DNA from: Lepidurus packardi
Lineage: Eukaryota; Arthropoda; Branchiopoda; Notostraca; Triopsidae
DNA length: 64,000 bases
Direction: 5' to 3'
Assembly (NCBI GenBank): GCA_023053545.1
Contig: JAKZAN010000006.1
Span: 935,001-999,000, forward strand
Below, piece after piece: positions 1-45,979 of the stretch (its first letter is position 1; every line of letters begins with the position of its first letter). The notes under the pieces were generated by a model. That model ran no database searches. It was not told the DNA's origin and saw only the letters and a list, made by a program, of their open reading frames with translations. Both the position numbers and the translations under genes were made by a program.

Positions 1-165
1 AATTATTTCAAAGAAGAAAAAATATAATACTCTGATTCTGTAGCAGTGCATTTACAAAAAAACTCCCACACGCTTCGCGATCACTTCTATCCCCTTATCA
101 TGATTTAGCAGCTCGAGCAATTCGCACTTTTTAACGAATAAAAAGAAAAGAAAGAAAAGAACAGC

Positions 166-2931
166 TTATGGAACAAGGGCTAATTCGTCATCTTCTCGGT
201 CAAAATCCCTGCCGCGTACTGTAGAAGACTGATGATATCGCGACCGACTAGCAAAATCAGCATTCTCTTCGGTTAGCTGCGACGATTCCACTTCTAAAGG
301 CGGTGCTTCCGTAGCTACGACAATTTCCTCATAACCACGAGGCCGTCGCCTGTAGAAATGACATGCAGTTTCAGATCATTATGTTCCAAATGCATCACGG
401 AAAGGGTAAATGGGTCAAACAAATCTATAAGCTTACCCGCAAAACGCAGCTAACCCGTCTCGAGCCCATTGGAAGAACCTGAAATCTCCTGCTAAACCTG
501 GATTCACTCCAGGGTTGGCTCGGCCGATGTAGAACCACACGATGAAGACAACCGACAAATTGGCTATGGCATACGCCCAATGGATCAAAAACATCATTAC
601 AATCTTCAATACGAGCTGAAAGAAACGGAAGCGAAAACCTTGAGCGAAATGCAAATGACTTTGAATAGCGAATTACTCCGAGTAAAGACACCCAACGATT
701 GCAGAAGACTGAATACCAATTCTGCGATTTACGTCCAATATTGGGCTTTTTGGAAGGCGGCTTTGGTGGCTGTTCTGGAGCTGCTGGGCTCTGCAGCGGG
801 TCGGTCATATCGGATGGCGTAGGAGGTTCAACGGGAGTACTTTCAGATGATGTGCTCATCTCACGCTAAGAAAGAAAGAAATTGAAGGTGAATTCAAATA
901 AGCTCAAGTAAAAGTCGAAAAGGCTAACCACTGTCGGCCGGTGACGAAGTCGCTCAGGGAATAATTCATCCAAATCGGACACTTTATCCGCAGTTCCGTA
1001 ATGATTCGCATTGCCATTAGTCAAGCGAACCGTATCCGAACTTTCTGCACGGGCCCGATACCTACGAAAAACCTTGAAATATTTCGTAACCGGTAGAACG
1101 AAATGAAACTTACTTGTACTTTTCTTCTCGCTCTTGCTGGATGTTGAAAGTTTGGGCTAAAGCAAAATATGCATAATCGATACAAGCGTACGTCAGTAAG
1201 AAAGGCATGGTGACGATAGGCGCTAAGGTATTCAATTGACCAATCCATATAAACAGTAAAGTCACCATAGCTGCTAGAATTAAAGCATAAACTGGTACAC
1301 GATTCGGACCTCTCTGAAACAATATGCAAAAATAAGCTAAAATGTGTACAATTGAATTAACGACTTACGCCTTTACTAAGGAAATGAATGACCGGTATAA
1401 CTTTCTGACTGGCAATGGACTGCAAGACACGTGGTGTGCCATAAAATGTACCCAGGCTACTCGACAATGACGAAATATACAAGCCGGCCAAAAGCATGAC
1501 CTCTGAAAGGAATAAATTCATCTAATATGGTGTTTAGGAACAAAAATGTAAGCCTACCAATCGCGGATACTTTGGCAGCAATTAAGTAATTAGTATAAAG
1601 TACATCACGGGTACACGTAGAACCCAATACAAGGATAAACGTTAGGTACAGAAAACAACTAGGCCAACAATAATTAAAATGTGAATTATAATTTGTATTC
1701 TTCGATTTACCAAGTCCCTACAGCAGCTAATGTGCCTGTAGGAATATCACGTGAAGGATTTCTTAGGTCTCCACTCATATTAATACCAGCCATCACACCT
1801 GTGACTGTAGGGAAGTAAATGCCCAGCACCGTAAACCAAGTTTCGCCTTCCCTAAAACCAGGACCACTATTATCAACCAAAGTAGTCACATTCCAGCCAA
1901 CAAAACCGTTATCTGAAAAGGAGTATGGTCACATTGAGATAGTAAATAAAATGTTAAATAACTTATGTCGTACCTGGATCTGAATGGACAAAAGATCCAA
2001 CCATGAAGTCCAAGGCAGACAACAATAAGCACAGCAAAAGCAGGAATTGTAACTTAATAACCCATTTTACACCGGCCATATTAAAAGCACATAAGACTAC
2101 TACGACTGCTGTCGCCATAGCCCGCTCTATCCATGGATTGTCAATCTCCATCAATCCGCCGATTGACTCCGCAAAACCCATTAGGCAGAGCGCCCCGCTT
2201 ACGGCCTGCATCAAGTGCTCTTGTTAAAAATTTGACAAAAGATATCAATGGAAATCCTTACTTGGCCAAAACAGTATAGCAATCCTACAGCAGCTGCTAA
2301 ACGTGACCCTAACACGTGACTGAGTAAAAAATATACGCCGCCACTTTCCACTTTGCATCGTTCACAGATTCCGATGGCTGATATTACCGATATTAAGACA
2401 ATGGTTACTAGATCAAAGACAAAACTTAAGAAATGTAAACAAAGATACAGGACAACTTGACGTCAAGTTACCTGTACAAAGGACCATTAAAACTGAAAGG
2501 CTAACTCCAGCTTGCGCTACAACCCACCCTGATCGAAGGAAAATTATGACACCGAATATGTTAATCATCACGGATGTAAAAACGCCATCCCATGTGCCAA
2601 ACAATACGGGTTGCGAAATGAAAAAGTTTGATTTCCACCATGGCGTGTCCCCCTGATAATACATAGACAAATAGTTTAAATTCGATATACAAATGATTTG
2701 AATTAGATAATGAACTATGCTACTTACTCTCTCTTCAGTGAAAAGCTCATTGTTTCTAGTATCATGCTCTCCAAAGCCTGAGTCTTCCAACACATGTGGC
2801 CTCACGATTACTTCACTGGATTGTTGGTACCCATTTGCATTATTATCTGAAAGTCCAAACCTAGCCCAGTCTAGCTGTCTCCTTTGGCTCGAATTTGTTG
2901 CTGGTTCACTGGTTGTTCCTTCCCCTGCCAT
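166..2931 (-). CDS. SLC12A8: SLC12A8-like cation-chloride cotransporter family transporter
   Basis: Multi-pass membrane transporter of the SLC12 family, closest to vertebrate SLC12A8 (CCC9). Mammalian SLC12A8 has been linked to polyamine/amino-acid and, disputedly, nicotinamide mononucleotide uptake. I place 12 coding exons (minus strand): 2728-2931, 2472-2652, 2262-2407, 1974-2217, 1711-1912, 1558-1658, 1369-1502, 1114-1313, 929-1061, 677-865, 437-615, 166-349. Phases close and give 698 aa; human is about 714. Landmarks: [20 protein letters not shown] near residue 70 before TM1, FGQ at the exon 3 end, [20 protein letters not shown], a long hydrophilic loop (exons 9-10), then the last two membrane segments. 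The tail has [16 protein letters not shown], a motif shared with vertebrate SLC12A8. The start is the only ATG shortly before the conserved region. Substrate cannot be read from sequence. Confidence 0.9.
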
Positions 2932-3482
2932 CCTACACCGACGAACAGATTATCACACTTTAGTATCCAAGACAAGTCCCGTAACACAAAAAATAAATAA
3001 CGCTATAATTTGGAACATTTTTTGTGTAGTCAATTTCGAAAATCGAACGAGCTTACTGCTCAACTAACCCCAGACTGACAAAGTTTCCTCGCGCCTTAAT
3101 ACAATACACTAGCCTTTACTTTAGTATAGTACGCTTCTAGATTAATTTACAGATCCTACCTGAGAAGACAAGGATAACACGATTTTCTACACTCACCTCA
3201 GTCACACAGCTGATAACATTAACCATAGATCCAAATAATCAAAGAGGTGGAGCAAGTAACTTTCGTGATCCAACAAGCCATCTGCTGGCTTCATCGACAA
3301 ACTTACAGGGAACAAATCTTAGGAAAAAATCATTCGAATCAAACGAACGGTTTATTTGTCCCAAAAAAATGTTTCAAATCTTTTTATACATGAAAAAGAA
3401 ATGGGAGATTTTTTTTTACAAAAATTAGCTGATATCTAGAAAATAATTAACGAGAAAGGGCAACTTTCGGCGTTTCTCCACC
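2932..3482. other. Gap between SLC12A8-like gene start and EFHC-like gene end
   Basis: It must hold the promoter and 5' UTR of the SLC12A8-like gene and the 3' UTR of the EFHC-like gene, both on the minus strand. I see no clear TATA box, repeat or additional reading frame. Confidence 0.5.
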
Positions 3483-4952
3483 TTAAGCTTGAATAGAGAA
3501 CGGAGTAAAATCAGTGCAACCAAACCGTTTCCGATAATAGTCTTGTGTAAATTCGTCACACTCCGTCAGAATAAACCTAAAAAACAAAACAAGATGCACT
3601 TAAGAAAAGAAGTTAGCAAAACTTACGATCGTCGCATAACGCTTATGCAATTGCCAATGTGAAAGTCACAAGGCGTGTAATACTGTATTTCAACTGCATC
3701 CGCAGGTGACGTAATAGTCAGAAAGGGTTCTAAAGGACGTTAGAAACTTGTTATACCCAATCGTTACTATCGAGATTGTCCTGTGTTACCTTTGGGAAGA
3801 CGCTGTTTGCGGTAAAGTATCGCTTCGGAGGGATGACCACTAAACTCCGCCGAACGCGGTGGTTGCAGCGAGCGCACTTCAACTGTATCATCAGCTAAGA
3901 AATATCTCAGCAAGTATTTGGGTAACCTGTCGTCATAGCGAAGTCGTGGTTCACTTCGCCGATCCCAAACGCAGTGAAAACAAAGAACCTGGCCGTCATG
4001 ATCCAGAAACTGACGAAACTTTAACCTGTTGTTAGGTCCACGTGCAGGGGCCGATCGAATTCTCGGGTCTCCTAAACCGAATTTGCATATAAATTCATCG
4101 GGTTGCGGTTGTAGCGGAAAATCTTCCGGAGGATTCATTTCAATACCAGCGCTTGTAAGGAACTCCTATGTCAATAAAATTAATTAATATTTTTTGTTAC
4201 AAAAATTGGGTTACTCTCGTCCATGCATCGCAATCAATTAAGCGGAAACGCCTTCCGAAAACTTCCAAGTCCTTCGCTAAATTTAAGTCTGTCCAGTGCA
4301 AGTAGGTGTCAGCTGTCTTATTAATTTTTTGCCGTCGGACGAGTTTTCCTTGCGGCAAACCGGAAGCCTATATGTTCCGATATCGCGGTCATTTTCTTCT
4401 TCGCAAAAAGAGTAAAATAGTTTACCCTTTTCGCTGGCTCCATCACGGTCAAAGTATCGTCTTCAAGGTAGTAAACAAGCTCGACCTTACATATGGAATA
4501 CTGGCCATTTTCGCCCAACGGATCTTTGTAATATCCTTGAAATTTCAAGCAACAGCGGTCATACAAAACGTATTTTGGTACGCAGGGTTTCGCGGTAGGT
4601 TTGAACTTGATCTCATTGGGTTTCATCCCACCAATAATGCTTACTTCTCTAGACTCGACGTCAATCCTAAGTAAAAAGCTTAATGGTTAAACAAGATTAA
4701 GTATTTTCATCGTACCTTTCCGAAAATAACATTGCCGATGGCTCAACTTCGGGAGGGTATTGCTCGATTAAAACAGTTTTGGAAACTGGAATACCTCCTT
4801 TATAGCCGAGAGTTTGAGACCTTCGGTAGTGTGTCTTCTGCTCATAAAAAATACCAATATACAGTGATTTACGCAGCAGTGACCAGGTTATAAATATTCT
4901 GAACTATTGTGTGACAACTTACGTGTCGAACGGAGTTTGACTCGGGCAACAT
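3483..4952 (-). CDS. EFHC1/EFHC2-like DM10-domain axonemal protein (short form)
   Basis: Related to EFHC1/EFHC2 (Rib72 family), which are microtubule inner proteins of ciliary doublets. Seven exons on the minus strand: 4923-4952, 4716-4837, 4426-4666, 4215-4367, 3790-4165, 3627-3729, 3483-3576. Phases close to 372 aa. The N-terminus has the family-type SQTLGYKGG stretch. DM10 domain 1 spans about residues 79-183, with VLYDRCCLKFQGYY, YYLEDDTLTVMEP and FGRRFRLIDCDAWT. DM10 domain 2 spans about 236-355, with VLCFHCVWD, RYFLADDTVEVR and FILTECDEFTQDYY. Vertebrate EFHC2 continues into a third DM10 domain and beyond; this protein stops after the second. An expected arthropod site would be sensory-neuron cilia or sperm (inference). 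The first exon is only ten codons, so an upstream start cannot be excluded. Confidence 0.85.
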
Positions 4953-5702
4953 TATTCACGCCGATAAATTCCAAATACCTGGGACATAAATGTACTGGGT
5001 AGTCAAGTTCGGCTTCTCTACTAGTCCATAAAGCTTAAAACCCTATGTTGTATCGAAAATCGAGAAAACGGCACCGACTGGCACCCCATATTTAATCAAT
5101 ATTAGAACGGATCTTCGTTGTTATACTTTACGTACGTAAAATGGGCTTCAAGCTTTCATTGAATGTTTGGATAAACTATGTTTAGTAATGAATTCATTTT
5201 GCCAGGCGTAGATATTTAAGCAGAAAGAAGTCCATACAAATAATTACTCCATGTATTAATGTTAAATATATGCTGGGGTCACTTCATAGGAACGAAGCGC
5301 CTAAATTTGGTTATAACGTTTCTTCGTAGATGGTGTCCGGGGTACCAAAACAAGCGTTATTCGGTTCATGTTTTGGTTTTCACAAGTGATAAGTGTGGTG
5401 GGAAGTTTCAAGAAAAACGCTGAAGTAAATTGAGCTATTCACAAACGTAGCTGTTTTTTATTACTAATATAATGATATACGAAGGTATATTTTACTTGCC
5501 TTCTCGTAGAAAGCGTTATTTTCCAAACTCCGATTGTGTTTTTCTGAACGTGTGCTGCCCGGAAGGCATGCATGTGATCCCTAGATTTTGGCGCCTTTTC
5601 TTAATTTTCCAAGCGAATGGTGATATATTTGTGTTTTTCTTCACAGGGCACAGCCGAAACTTTATATTAATTTTATTTGCTGAACTAAACCGGTGCTTTA
5701 AA
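4953..5702. promoter_or_regulatory. Divergent intergenic region, EFHC-like and pseudouridine gene
   Basis: The two genes start in opposite directions from this 750-base gap, so it must carry both promoters. The sequence is AT-rich without an obvious TATA box. The pseudouridine-gene frame stays open upstream to an in-frame ATG at 5472, but that segment shows no family resemblance. Confidence 0.45.
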
Positions 5703-40497
<34,795 letters not shown>

Positions 40498-40650
40498 TTG
40501 CAGCGATTTTTATCACTATTTTGACATTTTAAAGACACAAGTGCTTGTGAGCTGGCTTTTCTAGCAAGATCCGTCAAATGTCCTGGTTTTTAAGTACACC
40601 AATCACCAATGATTCAATATGTAATGTTCGTAGATTGACTTATAATCATA

Positions 40651-42155
40651 TTACACAAAAACAACTTCTGGGAAAATTTCTTCTACAGCTCTCATCAACG
40701 AATAAGATAATGCATGACAATTACTTTGATGGTCATCCATATCCATCTTCCAAATCATTACACCGGCCAGATCGGCATCTTTGGCATACATTGCCTGTAA
40801 ACAAATAAATTTAGCGTATACCGTGACAATCTTGAGCGGTACCTTGGCTTTAATACTGCGGGAATTTTCATAAGAGATCCATGTACTTTCACGGTAAGCG
40901 TACGGTGCTTCCGCATCAAAATCCCAGACGCCAGTCCATCTTCCCTTTTTTATCATATTACACACCTAAACACTTGCAGAAAGTTTTACATATTTTCTAG
41001 CTTACTACATTATGTGAGGTACCTCATTGTAGGCTATAATACCATCTGCTTCTGAGTTTGGAGATAAGCCGCCTATACGTGAGCCCACAGTAGTATCGTT
41101 CGCATCTTTTAAATTGTATATCCTTCCGTAGAAAGGAATTCCCATAATGATCTTTTCTTTCGATACGCCAGCATCCTTTACAGCTCTTATGGAGTCTTTC
41201 TGTTAAATGTAAGGCAATAATTTAAATTAAATTGCAAGCGATATGTTGTAATCTTACTATATTTGAACCGGGCTCGTTTGAGTGCAACGGAGCATTAAAT
41301 CCCGTGCGGGTATCCCAGAAGCCGTGGTAGTTAAACGTTTTCAGATTAATGTAATCAACGGTATTCGAAATTTCCTTAATTTTATAAATCACAGGCAGAA
41401 CAGTAACGGTTAACATCAACTTCTTTTCTTTCATGGCTTCTTTGAGTTCAGTTAAAAGGGCGAGAAAGCTGTCAATATAGCCGGCTTGGTTGATACTTGT
41501 GGGCTGGTTCCAGTTAATATCCAAGCCGTCAAAGTGATACTTCCTAATTGTAAATATGCCCCAAACAATTACCGTTAATTCAGATTAAAATATTTTTCAT
41601 ACGTCAGTAGGCTAATGGCACTATCAATGAACGTTTTACGAGATCCTTTAGCTTGCGCAATAACTGAGAGTTTTAAGGGTCCATCATCCCAGCTTCCGAC
41701 AGATAATAGTACTTTGGTGTTCTTATAACGGAATTTTTTGAAACTGGATAGCCAGCTGTAGTAACCTAATTGTAACGTGATTTTTTTTTTTGTTTAAGAG
41801 CTTATGCATGTGAAGTCTTACCTATGCCTTTTTTATCATTATCTAATTCTAAGTCTGCGTTGCCGGGTAGAATCTCGTATTTCTCGTCGTCCAGCACTGC
41901 GTTAGAGTATACCAAATGGGTGCAATACTTGGGTTCCAAGAATGGAATAAAGCTGGTATTATACTTCCATTTTTCTGTTGCGATGGTAGTCTGACCGCTT
42001 ACATAGCAAAAAATCTGTTTCTCGTGGTCTGGTATATTTTCGGATTGGAGGGTATTAGATAAAATTTCATATGGAATTCAGAAAATCAACTTACCAGCAC
42101 TAGCTGTATCCAGAAGGTATCCGACTGTCACGAAAGAAATAATCCATCTGTTCAT
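40651..42155 (-). CDS. Secreted chitinase-like GH18 protein, active site lost
   Basis: GH18-fold secreted protein of 386 aa. Seven exons (minus strand): 42095-42155, 41822-42028, 41603-41765, 41258-41543, 41023-41199, 40843-40965, 40651-40794; phases close. Residues 1-20 form a signal peptide (MNRWIISFVTVGYLLDTASA). Family segments are visible: KVLLSVGSWDDG, the region before strand 4, VDYINLKTFNYHGFWD, IIMGIPFYGR, and MIWKMDMDDH near the end. The catalytic DxxDxDxE box reads DGLDINWN: the third Asp and the catalytic Glu are both Asn. Hydrolysis by the GH18 substrate-assisted mechanism should therefore be impossible, suggesting a chitinase-like lectin or growth-factor-like role (as in IDGF/CLP proteins). 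There is no chitin-binding CBM14 domain. It converges tail-to-tail with the pseudouridine gene, 153 bases between stops. Confidence 0.9.
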
Positions 42156-42779
42156 GTTGATACGAGAGCTGCCACAAGAGGTTAAAGTAGTATGTATAGA
42201 GTGAACTGGTTAGGAAGACTAGAAGTTGATTACGTAGGTTCCGGGCTTTATAACGGTCATCATACTACCCGATGGGCTACAAAGTCTAGGCCAAAAGAAT
42301 GAGGAGAAAAGGGGAAATAAAAAGGCAAATCGTTGTTTTGCTATGAGGAAACCAGTCCTGGATATATGAAGTATGTGACCTCCTTGTTTCCCTAGCTTAT
42401 TTTGTATGACTTGAGGGTGTGCTTTATAATTTTCAGTTTTAATTTTTAGAGAATGTCACGATTGGTGGTCAGGTAAAACTGAACAATTCATGAAACATTG
42501 CAGATTTTTTTATACACCATGAACCTTTACAAAGTTGGGCAAAGTCGGCGTTGTATTTGCGTTTTACTGTAATTAAAACGTCTGCGTAATCAATGCTGTA
42601 AATTGTTTAGCTGATGCAGAAGTTAATATGAAACAAGTTCTGTCATTTTAAGGTGCTTTTTCCTAAAACTTTTTTTTTTATAAAAGTTATACGCGATATA
42701 TAGGACATATTCTTATTTATATACTTATTATATATATATTCTTATTTATATACATTTAAATGTCTTAAAAGGAAACATT
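42156..42779. other. Promoter region and AT-rich spacer
   Basis: Beyond the TATA box of the chitinase-like gene, this is AT-rich DNA with short TATATA runs around 42700-42760. No gene was recognised. Confidence 0.5.
42246..42252 (-). promoter_or_regulatory. Likely TATA box of the inactive chitinase-like gene
   Basis: TATAAAG on the minus strand, about 90 bases upstream of the ATG at 42155. This leaves room for a start site about 30 bases downstream and a short 5' UTR. Confidence 0.5.
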
Positions 42780-44000
42780 TCAAACGCAACGTTTTAGGGT
42801 TTTTGAAAATCTTCCTATGCCGCATGGGTTATTGGTGGTTATATTTCTTCGAACCCAGCAAGAAGCGGAAGTATATGACTGTTTAGAGCCTTCTTTCCGA
42901 CATTTCCGCCGTTCTAAAACGGCGGAGGTGCGAAAATCTGTCTCCTCATCGGAATCATAATATTTTAGTGAACTGGTATAGGAGAAATACCGCATAGGAG
43001 AAATAGCGGGGAAATAGTTGTTAATTTTGTTAAAAAGTTAGTTGTGCATTGGGCAACTCCTAAGTCCAATCTTAATTCCCATCCATTATGACATATGGGC
43101 GTGTTTCTCCTTGAAGATAACACTTCTGGATGCCTTCTATCCAGTACAGTACACGTGTTTTCCGTCGTTTGGGCAAGGTGCGGGCTCGCCTTCCGCTTTT
43201 CCCGTTGTTTGAATGATTGTTAACCACTGGCTATCAAGGCAAAATCCCTACGAAGCCCCATAAATCATGACAATATGCAGTAAATTTAATTGACTAAATG
43301 GTGCGTAGCAGTTACCGTCATTCGGGTCGAACAACAATTCATTTACTGGGTAACAGTCGCATTCGCCATAAAGCGTGTCCAGGACTTCTTCAAGTTGCGC
43401 AAAGAAGATTTGGTTCTTTGGACAGTAGTCTTGGAAAACCCAGAGCGTGACAGAGCTTTGTTTCGTTGGAATAACGCTGATTGACAGGAAGACCGTGGCA
43501 TGCAGGAAGTTCGTGCTGTCCGTTGTTCCACACACAGTAACCTTCCTGGTAATCGCCATCATAATTACGAGAGTTTTCCAAATCAATAATCAGCCTGGTA
43601 TAATTTATTGCGTCCTGCGGATTATGATATTCTCCAGCGAGAAAAGCAAACCGTAATCCCAGTGCCCCTCCTTCCAGAAGAGTTTTATTGAAATCATCGG
43701 GAATGGGCAGGAATATCTGGTCCTTCCCGCATGGCCCTCGTTTTCCTAAGTCATAGTTGACTACTATTTCTCGGCTATAATGAGTTATGTGCATAAAAAA
43801 CACGTGAACAGTTTTTGCCCATTTTTGCATTCAGAATTACTTGTAAATTTCGTAATTTTTCGAACACGGATGAGTTTCTTTTCTGGGAGCTCCTCTTTCA
43901 GCTTGTAGGATTCCTAAAAAGGCTACAATTGCTTTTAGTATTTTCAATGATCCAAGAAAATCCGGCGTATACCGGCTTGTCCTATCAACTCGCAGCTGCG
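42780..44000 (-). pseudogene. Decayed cysteine-containing secreted protein gene (copy 1)
   Basis: Coding-like stretches run along the minus strand. A hydrophobic leader-like segment (about 43850-43960; no in-frame ATG found) splices plausibly (AA|GTAATT...TTATAG|C) to a frame with KRGPCGKDQIFLPIP and YCVWNNGQHELPACHG. The frame is then lost, and a shifted one reads YCPKNQIFFAQLEEV and CDCYPVNELLFDPNDGNCY. Next come CPNDGKHVY followed by an apparent five-base duplication (TACTG) and a stop, and finally SASCWVRR...NPCGIGRFSKTLKRC. The spaced GPC / CP-x-NQ-x-F / CY elements resemble arthropod DUF4789-type secreted proteins, but I am not certain of the family. Multiple frame breaks argue for a pseudogene; unusual introns remain possible. 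Confidence 0.5.
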
Positions 44001-44756
44001 CTGAACGTATTAGAAATCTTTAAAGAAAAATAAATGAAATTAAAAGAAAATGCTTCGAACACTTACGCGTTTGGTTGTTGTGTCCCAGCTGGGGCGCTCA
44101 ACTGGACATATTATGTTTGAGCTGTGGAGCTAACCTGGACGCGGATGAGATGTCAAGAGCTCTCGGCATTATAATGTAAACCGTTTCTGAAAGCATGATT
44201 TCCCCATGCGGTGTTAACGTCCGAAATAATGCAACTATTGTGAAACGCGATTAATATGAGGAGTATTAAGTAAAATCAAATTTCTGGGATGTTCTTAGTT
44301 TAACACATGATATAAGGTGTTATTTTTAAGTAAACTTTGGCTTCCATGTACAGTTAAAAGTTGCCTAAATGTCACGGGCAAAAAACATACGAGATATCTT
44401 TTTTCGTTTGTTATTGCAAAAATTCGAATGATGATCACTTGTGTTGGTTGCTTTTCTTTCTGACCTTACGAAACATTGCTTTAAAAATTTCATCGTTACT
44501 ATAGAAACCTATGGAATTATCTAATTTGTTGAAGAAATTCCATCTAAACCATCTCTTCTTAAGATTCATGTGTGTTCTTCTGTGCGTATTTGAGAGCGAT
44601 CACCGCCTGACATAGACTATACAAGTTAAATCATGAAACAAGAAAAAAGTTGTAATAAGCAAACAAAGCCATGCTATCAAATATCTTGAACGTATTTTAT
44701 ATTTCACTTGCAATATCCTTACTAGCTTGCTACTAATAATTTTGAGGTTTACGTGT
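44001..44756. other. AT-rich spacer, nothing recognised
   Basis: No reading frame, repeat or promoter element that I can support lies between the two decayed cysteine-containing gene copies. Confidence 0.4.
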
Positions 44757-45560
44757 TTAACGATTAGATTTATTTTCGAACATTGTGGAGCAGTAAAATG
44801 GTCGCATTAAGTTTACGTGGATCTGCCAATGCAATGCCAGAGGATCCTTGACTCCAAAGGGTAACCCAAGGACTTCCTCGTAGCCGTTGTCCACATATGA
44901 TCCTTTCTCGTCGCATAGGTATATAGCATTGCTGGTGGCCTTCCGCCCAGTACACGTGTTTATCATCAGGAGGGCTACATCGCTACGCGTTTGGTCGTAG
45001 AAGTTTTGATTGTCTGGATAGTATTCTTTCAAACCCAATATGTGCACCTCTTTGTTTCATTGATTAGATATGTCATTGTTTTGTCAGTGAGTGTCATTGA
45101 TTAGATGGAAGGCCATAGCAAGGGTAAATTAAATCGTTCCATACACAGTAACCGTACTTATGATCAGGGTTTATGAGTTGGTGGGTGTGTATCCTTGAAG
45201 TCTATGTCAAGCTTGATATCTCTGCCAAATTGAGAATCACCGCTCTCGCCATGATTAAACGTACATGCTAATCACAACACCACCCCTCGAAGGAGAACTG
45301 CGCCGAAGCTTTTTGAACCTCAAGGAATTTTTCGTCTGGGACCACACGGTCTTTGGGTTCCAACTTTGTAACAAAACTGATTAATACAGCCCCAAGTTTT
45401 AAAGAAATGTTGAATTAAATTTAAAACTAAGGCTTGAAGTGAAGGTAACATTACGGATATGGAAGTAAACACAAATCACTTTCAAAGTAATATATATCCT
45501 GAATCGGTAGTGTCTGCGTAAAAGAACTTGTTATTGGTTGCTCGACTAAATTTAGAACGG
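44757..45560 (-). pseudogene. Decayed cysteine-containing secreted protein gene (copy 2)
   Basis: This is a paralogue of copy 1 at 42780-44000. Alignable pieces are KYGYCVWND (about 45150), the CAATGAAACAAAG junction, EYYPDNQNFYDQ, and AAACACGTGTACTGG...GGCCACCAGCAATGCTAT, which lines up with copy 1's AAACACGTGTACTG...GGCATCCAGAAGTGTTAT. A leader-like segment near 45480-45560 (ACAAGTTCTTTTACG) matches the one at 48280-48366, but its ATG has become GTG. Stops and frame changes interrupt every part. It lies between the inactive and the active chitinase genes. Confidence 0.55.
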
Positions 45561-45979
45561 AGAACACTTTCACGTTAAAATTTGTTATATTATTTAAAAT
45601 ATGTAACTAAACTATCACATTGTACAGTTAAAATTAAATAATTCTCCGTATACCTCTGCTACGACAAGTCTTAAACCATCCCCAAATGTGTACTATGTAC
45701 GTTTTGCAAGACTCGCTCTGAAAGTTCAAAAAATTATATGTTGTTAGAACCCTTAATTTAGGAAACGAATAGCAGTGATATTAACGAGTAATTGCAAAAA
45801 GTGCTTTCTTACACGAAAATTTTTTTGCAAAACACTTACTAACTAAAATAATGTTTCTATCGTAAATAAAAAAAAAAGTTATTTGACAAGAAGGGTAGAC
45901 AAGGTTTAAGGGAACAGGAAATTGGCGAGCCAGTAATTATTATTATATTATCCCTCAATAATACAAAAAGTGAGAAGCT
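45561..45979. other. Spacer, 3' flank of the active chitinase gene
   Basis: AT-rich. It is partly homologous to the 48367-48985 spacer (shared phrases such as GTAACTAAACTA and CGACAAGTCTTAAA), so it belongs to the duplicated unit. No gene was seen. Confidence 0.5.

Noticed and set aside
4321-4425. Frame running on after MEPAKR in the EFHC-like gene
   Set aside because: 4368-4425 has good GT-AG ends; removing it restores the DM10 sequence, so the run-on is retained intron.
5472-5702. In-frame ATG 77 codons upstream of the pseudouridine gene start
   Set aside because: The extra residues show no family similarity; the Met at 5703 gives the usual spacing to the HPEV...ALESTIITHG motif.
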